In this document: one piece after another, positions 10,926-22,448 of the stretch
Position numbering within the stretch: position 1 is the first letter of the stretch
Layout of the letters: each line of letters opens with the position of its first letter
NCBI GenBank assembly: GCA_036172665.1
Contig: CM069872.1
Span: forward strand, 59,134,101-59,198,100
Reading direction: 5' to 3'
Source of the DNA: Prosopocoilus inquinatus
Lineage: Eukaryota > Arthropoda > Insecta > Coleoptera > Lucanidae
DNA length: 64,000 nucleotides
Translations under genes and position numbers: made by a program
The notes under the pieces: model-generated
Told to the model about the DNA's origin: nothing
The model's database searches: none
Seen by the model: only the letters and a program-made list of their open reading frames with translations

Positions 10926-12837
10926 CAAACCTGTCGGTCGGTGGTCCTCGTGTTTGTAAATTTGTGGCCCTCGCTGAGTATAAAAATCTTCAATGCACCC
11001 TCAATGCATAAAATATAATAAATTTAACCAATTTCCTGATTAGTAAGCTTCGTTTTATTGAAACCGCGTTGTAATATTTTCATTGTTTTTGGATTGTACA
11101 ATTAATTCAATTGCGAATTAATAGTCATTCATTTGATGTTTACGATATTCACACACAAAAGTAATACCGATCTGAAATATTTAACGGCCTAATAAATTCG
11201 GGAATTAATTATATCGAACACGCACGATAATCCGGGGAACGGCGGCGCGTTGTGTACTTCCGCCGGCGCGTCGCGTCGCCTCGAATCCAGGCCCAATCTG
11301 TTATTATTTAATCAACAACAATTTAGTTCCAGTTCTGCAAAATCAACACGGAGTTTGTTTAACAACAATAAATCTCGGCCGCCGACAATAGTTTATTTGT
11401 ATCCATTAGGATTCGATTTGCATTTACAATTCATTAAGCTCGGCTCATTAATACAAATTAGCTGTGTGGCGGTAATTCAGAGAGGGCGAAAGCACAAGAT
11501 AAAACCCCGCGAATTTATTTCAAGTGCATATTTCAGTGTGCGTTCGCGGAAAACTTGGAAAACCGTGGAAATTTTGAGATAGCGCAGCGATTACTAAACG
11601 TTAACCGAACACACGCGGACGATTTCTTTACTGTTCGTCAACGCAATAAAGGATTGTACAAAACAAATTGGCTTGCTTTTGAAACAGCTGTTTTGCGATC
11701 GAATTACAGTCTAGCCCCGCCGAACAACCTTTTAAAACGCAACAAGAACCGTGAACCTCACGTGGGAGATTTCTTTTTTCTACTTCGCTTCTCTTTTCAC
11801 CCCCTACGTGACGCGGCCGAATGTACTTCAAGGATCCATTCGTGGTGGTGAATTCTCAAGACACCACCCCTTATTATTTGGATACCTGTGCGAAGTACAT
11901 TCTCCCACGACCGTTTCCACTGACTCGCAGCATCTTTGCTCTTTTAGGCCAAGCAACGCAGGACGTCGTTTCACGCCCATTCCCGACAATTATCTTTGCA
12001 AACAGCTCGACGGTTATAAAATACAACAAAACAAACTTTAGAGTTTGTGTTAAGCTCGGAGATCGCGTATCTAAAGAATGCCTCAAAACAGAACTCCAAA
12101 AATCACCTTACAAGCTTCCGAGCAGGGCATTCAAGCTTCAAGCGTCGGAAAAAAAATTAGAAAGCTCTCACACTTAAGTTATTTCAACTGTGAAAGAAAC
12201 CTGCTTGGCTATTTGCAGGCGAATGTTTGAAAATCTTTAATGTTCGGTCCTGATGACGTACAGAAATTGCTATTTTTCATTGGAATTCATGGAAAATCAG
12301 TTATGAAACAATGCTTATGAGTAATTGGACGCAATGGAGCTACCGCTCAACACAACACAAGCAGAAGTTTTTTTTCTATCTCAGAAAGCATGTATGTGAT
12401 TTAACATTTGTAACATTTCAACCTTAACATTTGTAATCTGCCATTCGAAGTGATTTAAAATTTGAAATTTGCTATTCAAAATGATCGAACAGTTTTGACA
12501 AGTCAATAAAATCTTATTTACAACGAAAAACTGAATCGTGCGAAATTTTAACGCCGCAATGGTGGCACCTACGTGATCGAGGGGATAGTCGACAACAATT
12601 AGTTTTCAAAAATTCGCGTCGTAGCGTCTTCGCGCTGTAAGGGGACTTGCGCCGTGGTATCGGCGCGCCCTACTAGCGGCGCCCATTTGGCCGCGCCCAA
12701 CTGTCCGAATCCAGTACAGTCAACATTATTGTAATGTTCGAATGAATAATATTTTGCTAATTTACGTACATCTCTCCCCCTGTCTTTCTGAAATGTATTT
12801 GAACGTGCTATAAACTATTTCGCAATAGTTTTTGGAC
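10926..12837. other. No gene recognised
   Basis: A 118-codon frame (11821-12177) and its neighbours in other frames have no recognisable motif. A weak inverted similarity is seen around 11819-11903 (ATGTACTTC / GAAGTACAT). The rest is AT-rich. Confidence 0.5.
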
Positions 12838-12840
12838 TTA

Positions 12841-12976
12841 GGCCCGATTTCATAATCGAACTTTAAGAGAATATAAAATGAAAGTCACATTCTGATGTAT
12901 AAATAACTACGTTTTCGCATCTTTTTGGACAGATGACTGTGACTTTCAAAGTCTCTGAAAGTTCGATTATGAAATC
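12841..12976. mobile_element. MITE relic related to the 5.5-kb MITE
   Basis: Inverted arms GATTTCATAATCGAACTT (12846-12863) and AAGTTCGATTATGAAATC (12959-12976) are exact complements. A second inner pair is AAAGTCAC/GTGACTTT. The left end TTA + GGCCCGATTTCAT matches the terminal wording of the 5.5-kb element. The right terminal GGGCC + TTA has been lost to mutation. No coding capacity. Confidence 0.65.
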
Positions 12977-15060
12977 TTTTCTTGGCAACTTTAAATATTT
13001 GCCTAACCTCATATTGGTATTTGAAATATTGAAATAATAAGTAATTGCGTTGTTTTTCCCTTAAGGTTTTGATTTTCGGGCGTCTAACCCACTAGAATCA
13101 GCCTCGTGTTCGCCATCCTCCACGCAAATCTTTTTAATGTTCCCTATCTCTGCCATATGCCATGACCTTTGAGCGAAAGGTCACTTCACGTACGCATTCA
13201 TTCACAACACGGAATTGCAACGCTGTCGCTTGTTTAATTTCCGTCACGGCGTCCAAATTTGAATCGGCCGCAATTAATTGGGGTGGAAAATTTCGAAAGC
13301 ACAATTGGGAAAAGAGAAAATACGACGTCAGTTGCATTCGATAAATTCAATTTGCCACACATCTCGACGATCCAAGTTTGCCTATGGGGCTTTGCTTATA
13401 CTGCAAACCCGACAACTTTATAATAAACAGAGGAGGGAAAAGAGGAGAGGATTTCCATGGAAAATCGAAAGCACCGGCGTTCGGGGTTCGCAAGGGAAAT
13501 AGTAAGTAACAAGTGCCGAAGGTTTTCCGACTAAGGTAATTCCGATTTCCCTTTTGCATTCATTACTACACCTGAGGAGCAACATTGTTCTGCCGCGTTG
13601 AATTTCAGGGTAGATCTGGATCCGATTTATAATTTATACTTGAATGAAAGCGTTGGCGTGGAAACTATTTCGCAATTTGATACGTAGGGGGAGAGGGGGG
13701 ATCGAACACTTGAATAATTGCGAAGATGGATTTAGTTCGTGTTATACAAATTTTTGTGTATGGTCGGTTGGAGAAAATGGATTTTGCGCAAGGGTTCCAG
13801 GATGGAGCAAATACAAAAATGATGAGTGCAGTTAATTAAGCGAGCGAGGGGGCGTAAGTATGTTCGACAAAGAAAAAAATTCAATTCGTCTAATTATACG
13901 CGTGTAAGAAACCGGAATTCTGCACAGAAATTTATTTATTTTATTATTACAGGAAATTATTAATTAATGCAGTCGCAATGCGGCCGACTCGCTCGAACAG
14001 ATTAAAAAAAATTGTATCCTTTGTGAAAGAAACTGACTCCGAAAGCGGACTTTCATCATTTCAAACAGTACCATAAAATATGGCTGCGGCAAACGTGATT
14101 TACGTGGATTCAGCGCGCGATTCGCTCTGAATTGCAGGGCGACATGTCCGTTTAAGTGGCCTCGTAAATATCAGTGCGTCACGATTTCGTTGTACGGCAA
14201 GGCTGCGCGCCGTTCATGAACAAAAAAAAAAAAAGAACGCGCAATCATAAAGTAAATTGCACACGCATGTAGATCACCGGACTGATATGCACGAGCGCGT
14301 ACCCTCGTACAAAGCTGCATCGCAGGAATTTATGCCGAGCTTTCGAAATATTTCCCGTTGGTCGGATTGAAACCGCTCATGAAAAAAACACCCTGTATAC
14401 GTAATTTTCTCAATTTAGATAATTGTGACGATTAACTGAAGGGGGGACAGTTTCTTATTCGTTCTAAGTTAGGCCCAAAAGTGCGACGTTCGATTGTCAT
14501 AACTGTGTCGCTTGGTCTAAAGAAGCAAATGACCCAAGTCAGTGGAGACGGTCGTGGGAGAATATTCTCTGCACAGGTATTCAAAATAAATAAATAAATA
14601 AATAAATGAGAGCGTCACCTGGTGAATGGTGAAGGTCGGTCGTCTGAAAGTTTCACTGCTAGGAGTGAATTCTAGAGATACGTTCGGCCCGACATTAATT
14701 GATACGTCATGTACGGAGAGTAATATTTAAAGGTAACACAATATTAAAATGTTTACTTTTTTTGTACAGGAGGCGAAACAGGACTAAAGTAAAAGAGAAA
14801 GGAAGAGGAAAAACGGAACAAAAAAATTTCACGGGTCAGGTTCGTGGTGTTTGTCGAGTCTTAAAAATGGTGTTTTTCTGAATCTTGAAAAGTTTTTCGC
14901 TGTGGCCAGATCGTAATCGAACCGCAAAACCGGGGATACCTCAAACAATTGATTGATCAGAAATTTATTGCATTTAAACTCAAACAAAAAAAAATAACTA
15001 AAAACATGGGCGGGATTCAAGTTTAATTAATTTAAAAGTTATTGATAATAATCGTAATAG
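12977..15060. other. No gene recognised
   Basis: There is an (AAAT)n run at 14584-14607. Short unrecognised frames only. From about 15000 the text becomes very AT-rich and leads into the GCGCCATCT repeat array. Confidence 0.5.
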
Positions 15061-16200
15061 TGATTGTAACGAGCAGCGCCATCTCTAAAAATATAAATAA
15101 ACTATCCTTAAAAAAACGCAATTTTCGGCCGCTTTAATTTAAAATGAACGAAACCGTGACGAAGACGTTTAAATTTAATTTAGTTTATCCATGGACTGAC
15201 CACGTAAATTATAGTGATAATGATAATTATGGTGGTGAGTACCGCCATCTCTGTAATTTTAAATCAACTATAATTAATTCTTAATTTTTTTTTTAATTTT
15301 CTTAAAGAACCAGAAGTTATCGGTCGCTTTAATTTTAAAATGAACGAAACTATGACGATGATGACATTGATTTTGAGTTTGTAAAGTTTATGTGTTTTAT
15401 TGCTTTAAATCGCAATGCAAGTGGCGTCATCTAACCGAAGTATCCCCTAATCACGATCCTTTAGGCGCCAGCTTTGAAATGACAAAAAAATAACAAAAGA
15501 ACGCTTGAAACTATCTCGGCGGTGATTTAAAAAATGTACAATGAAGACCACGTGGTCAGCGCCATCTGTACGCGTGAACATAAATTAACAGCAATTCCTC
15601 AATTAAAAAAAAAATGATGGAAAACCTTCGATATTTAGAAGTTCGTTTTGCGTCGTTTTCGTTCCTAATTTTGCCGTGCCTGCGAAAGTCAAATTCGTCG
15701 TGTGACTTAAAAGTAAAATGCGGACAGCGCCATCTATGTTAACGTAAATGAATTATGATGCAGCAAGTATCGAAACGTATTATTAATTAAAAGTTTGGCA
15801 CCTCTTCAGTTAACATTATTTCAGTTCACACTGTTTTCAGTTCCCGCGCCATCTAGGAGAGCTTCCTCGGACTACAAACGAATAAAAAAGCCTACACTGG
15901 CGGCGCCATCTTTAGAGGAGCTTCCCCGTTCGCGATTGAGTCGTTAAGCGCCGAGCATGAAATCAAATAAATAAAAAGTCGCAGTAACTTACGTAACTAC
16001 AAAAGAAAAATGGTTAGCGCCATCTGTGTACACATAGATGAACCGTGAAGATTATTTAAAGCATTTAAATTGTGATCGTTAATTAAGAGTGATGTTTTTT
16101 TATTCTTCTTAATTACATGTTTAATTTATGTCGGCATTTTGTTTTTAATTTCATTATTTCTTTTTAGTTAAGGCGCGCTGCGCCATCTGTGAAGACTCCC
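15061..16200. repeat. Diverged array built around GCGCCATCT
   Basis: GCGCCATCT occurs exactly at 15076, 15559, 15727, 15846, 15903, 16017 and 16180, with variants at 15242 (CCGCCATCT) and 15424 (GCGTCATCT). All are in the same orientation, mostly 110-180 bp apart. Other shared text includes TAAAATGAACGAAAC (15142 and 15339) and AGGAGCTTCC or AGAGCTTCC (15857, 15917). The units are old and poorly alignable except at this core. Reverse-complemented, the core AGATGGCGC fits the right half of the published CTCF consensus AGRKGGCRS. The left half, CCASY, is not well matched here. Regulatory function is an inference. Confidence 0.7.
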
Positions 16201-18553
16201 ATTGACAACAAGCAAATAAAAACTAAAATCGACAATAGTGATGACATCTAAGGGTGAAAATAAGACTTGGAGAGACTTAAGAAAAACATAAAAACGAATA
16301 ACTTCTGAGAGTGTTCGGAGCTTCTCAAAGAGCAGAAACTTTGAAGTTTCTGATTTAAAAAAAGGGCCCATAACCTAACAATAGTAATTTCTGTGAGCGA
16401 AGTAGGTACAGTTTGGTTAGTCTGGAACAGACGATCGTTTTTCTTTTGTTAATGCATTTTAAGAGAATGGAAAACGTTGACTTGTGTAAGCTACGTGACG
16501 ATTTGTCCGTTGCGTTCTGTTTCGTTATAATAAGATGAGCGCTCTCTCTTTCTACCAAAACAGAAAGAGGAAGTAAATGTTGGACTATTGGTCTAAATAA
16601 TAATGGGTTTCTTACGAAAGCAATAATATTGATGTAGCCATCGCAATCGTGAGAAAAAAAAACTCCAAAAAAATATGTCGACCGCTTTCCGGAGCTGAAA
16701 TATTTTTATGTAAATTTATCTGTTACGTAAATAAGACGAACATCTGCATAGAATTATTGAAATTCTATTTGTTCATCGGTCGAGGGCCGGAGGAATATTT
16801 CCGATTGTATCTCTCTCTCGTCTACGTAAAATATTTCACTTGATTAAATCTACAAACCGAACGGAGCGGAGCTAAGCGCGTTTCAAAAATCGTACATGGA
16901 ATTCACGTCGCTCACGAATTTGTCCGTCTGAGAGCCCGCCGGCGTGATTTGAAGCTCGCGGAATAATTCAAGGAGAGAGTATTCTTCGGATTTTCTGAAT
17001 GAATTAACCGGACCAGGAATTTTCGCTTCGGAGATCTTTCTCGCCGCGCCGCCCGGACGGATATATGCGAGGACGCGACGCGACGTACCGTACGGTTTCG
17101 GAGCGGAGCGCAATTATTAGAACGCGTTCGAATATAAATCGAATTGAGGAGGCAAAATGCTTCGGTGGAAAAGCGCACGGGTCCGTCAGGGAGTCAGGAG
17201 ATTAATGTAATAATTCGGGTTCCGATCGTTCGTTTTAATTCTCCACCGTGATTGGCGTAATACGTATTGATTGAGATTGATTTATGGACGTAGATAATGG
17301 CGTATATCCCGGGGAATGGACGGCGGATATATCATGCCGTGTAAAGACATATAACATGTCACATCTCTTGTTCCGGAGATTACCCGGATTAATATTCCAC
17401 TATTTTCAGTGCATTCCAAAAATAGCGCACCGCTAGATACTATTCTAGACAGATCAAATTCGCAATTCATTTTTCGCAAAGGGCACAAGCGGAACGTCGG
17501 AAAAAAAATAAATTTTAATTAGGTATGCAGGGAGAGGACGCAATATTTTCACGACGCCGTTAAAGGTAAACGCTCTGCGGATTTCGAAAAGGTTCGCGAG
17601 CACGTCTGACAGCATGTAAAAAGGACAAAGCGCAAGGATATTATGTTTGGGACTCAGAGTCCGATGGGAAATAATGTTTGCGGGAAGTAATCCTTCGAGA
17701 ACACGCACACAAATTGTGTAGAACATAAAATAAATAAAAATTTCCATCGGAAAGCAATACGGGATCCTTCGATGTGAATCGTGCGCAATAAACTGGAAAT
17801 CTCGTTTCCTAAAATTCTCCTGCGACGCGACGCGACGTCCGACGTCCTCCTTAAATACCCTCCCCCCCTCGCCTCCCAAAGTGGCAATTAAATTTTAATT
17901 TTTTCGGTAGAAAGAAAGCGGCCGAATTAAAACGGACGAGGCGAGTTAAAACGGCGCTAATGAAAAGCTAACGCGTAAAAAATTAATGAATGGAAAACAT
18001 TCGTTATTTAAAAACGCATTTGGATGATGTGATAAAATTTCGCTTGCGGCGGGCGGGCCGGTCCATTCACGAATGGAACACCAGAACGCCAGAGAACGTT
18101 TAGATTAACTACTGAAACTGAAAACCGAAATGATTAGATCGCTGCAAATACATTTTCACAAACCATCGATGTCTGTTTTACATTTTTTTATCTCTCTCGT
18201 TTGCCTTTTTACATAAAAACTGCATTAACCAGCAAAATTGTTATCGATAATCGAAACATTCCAACTAATTTTACATAATTTAGTATTATATAAAAGCCAC
18301 CGGAGCGAAATTTGAATTAATTCATGAATTATACAAACTTCCATTAGCAGAGCTTTTCTATCGCAATAATAATCACTTGTATAATATTCATATTATCAAC
18401 GGGTTTTATTATACAATACAAGATAGGATAGAACGTCTCTTGAGAACCTATCTACGTACCTGCGTTGATTTAAAATGTTGTTCGCTTCTGCCCAGCTCAG
18501 TGGAGGTGGCAGTGCTAACAGGTAGCTAAATCCGTTCGAACAAAAACGAAAAT
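16201..18553. other. No gene recognised
   Basis: The longest frame is 141 codons on the minus strand (17454-17879), overlapped by others and unrecognised. A GCGACGCGACG-type motif appears near 17078 and 17821. Confidence 0.5.
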
Positions 18554-18705
18554 AAGATATTTGAATCGAACCGAACAATCCGTGATTGCCAGGAGCTAAT
18601 ACGAGAAGCGAACGCTGGAAATGCGGAGGTGGATGTCAAAGGTCGAAGCGGTTTGGGTCCGTAACAATTCTTGAATTAGTAACGGCGTAGCAGAGGATCA
18701 TGTTA
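18554..18705. repeat. Left member of diverged direct repeat flanking the RpLP0 pseudogene
   Basis: Blocks GAACAATCCGTG, AATACGAGAA, ATTCTTGAATT and GGCGTAGCAGA recur in the same order at 19584-19680 (GAACAATCCGTG, AATACGAGAA, ATTCTTAAAT, GGCGTAGCAGA). The right member lacks about 50 bp in the middle. The two are about 1030 bp apart. They could be remnants of two LTRs, of a duplication, or of two copies of one interspersed repeat. Confidence 0.6.
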
Positions 18706-18840
18706 CGGTTTCGAAAACCGTATTTATTCTATCGAACTGCGGTTCATGCCGTGCCTATACTGTCGGATTTTATTGCGTTTAAAATCGGGATTTTTTCTAC
18801 CATCGTCTTCGTCGTGTTAAGAATAATCTCGCTATAGAAT

Positions 18841-19136
18841 GGCAGAAGATTATTTCTTAGCTGCCTTAGTTTGCCTTAGCATTGTATATCCAACAGTCGC
18901 TTCTGCTCCTCATGGTGTCGCTAATGGTTTCAGAAATCTTTTTAGCAATTGCAGCTGTTACTGAAGTTGAATTCAAGGAAGACACCACCAATAAAGTATT
19001 TATTAAGGACCCTTCTAAGTTTTCCGATGCTTCTACTGCTCGAGCAGCTGCTCCAGTTACTGAAAAGAAAGAGAAGAAAAAGCAAGAGACAGACTTTGAA
19101 GATGAGGGCGGACTTGAGTCTCTTTTTTGATTAAGA
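18841..19136 (+). pseudogene. RpLP0: RpLP0 (60S acidic ribosomal protein P0) C-terminal fragment
   Basis: P0 is the stalk-base protein of the large ribosomal subunit; its acidic tail binds the P1/P2 dimers. The fragment encodes a text matching the last 90-100 residues of the roughly 317-residue family. Segments CLSIVYPTVASAPHGVANGF, then AIAAVTEVEFKEDTTNK, then IKDPSKF, then a lysine/glutamate-rich hinge leading to a degenerate copy of the DDMGFGLFD tail. Two extra T residues break the frame: one in the CTTTTT run at 18938-18943 between NLL and AIAA, and one in the TTTTTT run just before GATTAA at 19122-19127. The 5' two thirds of the gene are missing and no poly(A) tract follows. I read this as an old, 5'-truncated retrocopy, or else a decayed duplicate of a terminal exon. 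It is not a functional gene. Confidence 0.85.
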
Positions 19137-19583
19137 ACTTTGTATTGTTTTTAAAGATGACAAGTTATCGTTTCGGAGTTTCTATTCTTAGGTAGAACTA
19201 CCTCATCTTTTGAAAAATTTCATCAGTCTCGTGACAACCGTTCGATATTATTATTCTACGCGGTTGGACAGTTATAAGATTTCCGTCTCTGTCTGTGTTT
19301 TTTTTTTACTAGATAGTTATGTGGTGAATTACAGTTTTCTGCGAGTTGATATTTCGCCGGGCAGATTAAATTGGTTTCACTCTCGACCTTTACCGCAATT
19401 GGTTCTTCTTTACGTCATGTGGATACTCGTTGGTTCCTGCTGAGGTCACGACGTTTACGATTCGTGCAAACCCTTCCATCGTACCCAGCCCAACCCAACA
19501 GAGCTTAATGGAGATGGTCGTGTGAGCAAAAGTCGAGATAACAGTCAATTAATTTCAGTAGAATAGAGGACATCAACTGGCGT

Positions 19584-19680
19584 AAAATATTTAAATCGAA
19601 CTGAACAATCCGTGTTGGCAGGAGGCAATACGAGAAAAGAAATTCTTAAATCTGCAGTGGCGTAGCAGACGACTGGCCGT
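19584..19680. repeat. Right member of the direct repeat flanking the RpLP0 pseudogene
   Basis: Partner of 18554-18705. It lacks the segment corresponding to roughly 18610-18660. The similarity begins with AATATTTAAATCGAACTGAA and ends at GGCGTAGCAGACGA. Confidence 0.6.
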
Positions 19681-21126
19681 GTTGTTGTCGTTGTATATTC
19701 AATGAAAGTATCTTATGTGCTTAAGCTGGCTACGCTTCTCAGAACTCCAAAATTCCGGTAACAATATAAAATATGATATGAAAGGATTCAATGAGGAAGA
19801 CATTAGATATGAAGTAGGCAAGAATATGCGATTATAAAACGCGCTCAGGCCCTCACCATAAAATAAAATAAGTGAAGGGGAAAAGCGAAATTTTCAATGA
19901 ATATTAATTTCGGCACGAACGAATTCCGCTTCCGTATTCTTGAGCAGCAGCAGAAGTTCGCATGGAAAGGAAGCCGCCGATAAATTACGAGGCGTATTTC
20001 ATATGTGAATCCTTTATATAGTTGAGTTGCCTTATTATTTACGAGACCGCCCATATATCTCAAAATACCGGAACTCGTTTACTCGCGGTGCGGCCCAGTG
20101 ACTCCGAAAGCAACTTAAGGTGGGTATAAAGATCAAGGATTTATATACGTGGAACACTCACGCGCCGGAATCTAGGCCAATGCAAATAGCCCGGAGATTT
20201 GGCTTCGATTTTAAAGATATAAAGGGAACCTGAAGCCGGTGGAGATGTCTGGAGCAGATTTCGTGATCTATGTCCTCTTTCGATTACTACCAATCTCGGT
20301 AGATGTACTCCAAATCTACATTTGATGCCACTCTTTCTCACATTACTTACAGCCAAGATTTCCTTACAATATTTCTTTTATTGCGCTTAGGTCTAAGCAC
20401 CGCACAAATTATTTAATAATAAACTTATTAGGGTTTAACGAAAATAGACCAAAAAGTAATTCTCCTCGATAATTTCGGAGCAAGAGGAGACGCTTTCATT
20501 TTATCGTTCCACTTTACGGCACCTTAACTTCCACCCTACAAAGATCCGCCGAACAAAACATTTCCAGCCACCGAAGTATTGGAATTTATGTTGGGAAATT
20601 TATTGTTTCGGAACAATGGCGCAGTCTGATTGATTCAGAAGTTACTCTCACAGTCGTTCCATTCGAAGACTCACTCGGAAACATTATCTTTTCAGCGCCG
20701 TGGCTCATGGAAATTTCAGGCGGCGGCGGCGACCACCGTCATATTTATTTAAACGCCGCGCGCCGCCACTAATTCCACCACCTAAACATAAACGTCGTTA
20801 GGAAGACACAGACCACCCCCCCACCCCTCACCAGCACCGAACTACTAACGCAACGGTCGGAAGCCGCCCGAACTTCTATAATTTCCCTGGAGTACCGTAG
20901 TCAGTGAGCATTGTTCATGTGAATCGACCGCGAATCGATTCACCGAATACCTGGTGGATCCCCTACACACAACCAGATTTAGATAATCACTGCTCATAAT
21001 CTAATAATTTATCTCCTCTCCTCCATTATATGCCAACCCTAAATATAAAAGAAGCTAAATAAAACGGACATGAACAACAATGACTCTTTCGACTTACAAA
21101 CTGATCGTACGGTGATAAGTATCATT
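19681..21126. other. No gene recognised
   Basis: Unrecognised short frames on both strands. A GGCGGCGGCG run with GC-rich flanks lies near 20721-20768. Confidence 0.5.
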
Positions 21127-22448
21127 ACTATTTGTAAAAGAGGGGAAAGATGTGACGAGAATTCGTTTGCGAGCGGGGGGAAAGATGTGACGAGGGAAAC
21201 TAACTAAAATCTTTAGGCACTATTCCGGCATTCGTGCGAAAACATCTGGAAAGGCGCATTTTTGGCTATAAATTTCAAGCCCAGCGACCAAACAAGAAAA
21301 TCGTTTTACGGGGGGCTGGCGTCTGGATTAAAAAGAGTAGGCTGGGGTTATCAGTACGCCGCCGGGGGGTGGTTATTTTGTCAGTTACAGAAGAAAAAGT
21401 TCAGGGCGAGTATTTAGGCTGTCATCTAATAATATCGTATAAAGACGTTACGCATCTTTGAAGTGAAAAGAAGAAGAATTTTCTAGGGGTTAAGCAAATT
21501 AACGTGAATTAAATTTACAATTTGCCCGGAGAGGGAATGTTTTGCACGTAAAACCTCTTTGCCAACAAACGCTCCGGATGAAATTGTGTTTTATTCTCTT
21601 TGAGAATGCACATTTCCCCTTTGTGTGAAATACCTGGTTTTTTATTTTTTCCTAACTAAATCCAGAATGCAAGAGCGAAATTCCATTTTTTTTTTTTAAT
21701 TCCCGTTCTACTTTTCATTAAATTAGCACAAATTTTGTTCTGCACACCGGAAGCAAACACGATGGAATGCGGAATACGCCGCCGCGCCACCATTTCGATT
21801 GGGAATAAATCAGTCACTCGTGTTGTTATTAAAACATGAGAGCCGATGAGATTAAAATTTCATTCGATACGGGAAATATTTTATTGCGAGAGCGGAGAAC
21901 ATAAGAGGGAAACGGTAGGCTCTCCTCATTCAGGTTGAAAATATCGGAGAGAGCAATTTAAAAATTCTGCTGCGCGGGGAAATAAATTAATTTTTTTTTT
22001 TTGCGGGGCGGGCGAAATCAATTTCATACATTATTTTGCGAGTATTAATCCGCAGATTGATTTTTCGGCCTTGCAGGTGAATATTATTTTAAAATATAAA
22101 TGTAAATTATTTCCCTCTGACGCACGGCGGCGCGGCGCTTCGAATTGTACCTACTATTTTAATCCATGTTTTTCTACGTTATATTTGCAAGATACTAAAT
22201 CAACATTTACTTTTTTTAACAGGCCCCACCGACTTTACAAAAATTTCATGTATTTATTTTTACCATGAAAATATACTCGCTTTAAACACACAACGATTTT
22301 ATTTTTTCTAAATTTACTCTAACAGGAAAAAAATATACACAGAAAATTGGTCGCTTAGTAATTTAATTAATTGCATTTTCCTTGTCACATCTTTCCCCCT
22401 CTTGTAAAAGAATTCTCGTCACATCTTTCCCCTCCCTCGCGAAATAGT
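21127..22448. mobile_element. Candidate 1.3-kb element with inverted, duplicated ends
   Basis: The left end (21127-21195) contains GGGGAAAGATGTGACGAG twice, about 40 bp apart. The right end (22381-22448) contains the same block twice in reverse orientation, with a shared GAGAATTC between the two blocks at each end and ACTATTT / AAATAGT at the extreme ends. Subterminal repeats inside terminal inverted repeats are common in DNA transposons. The interior has no transposase-like frame. No target duplication was recognised, so two independent inverted copies of a smaller repeat remain possible. Confidence 0.5.

Noticed and set aside
12660..12700. CTACTAGCGGCGCC as a CTCF site
   Set aside because: It departs from the consensus at a key position and stands alone.
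17454..17879. 141-codon minus-strand frame
   Set aside because: No motif, overlapped by other frames, no supporting splice or start context.
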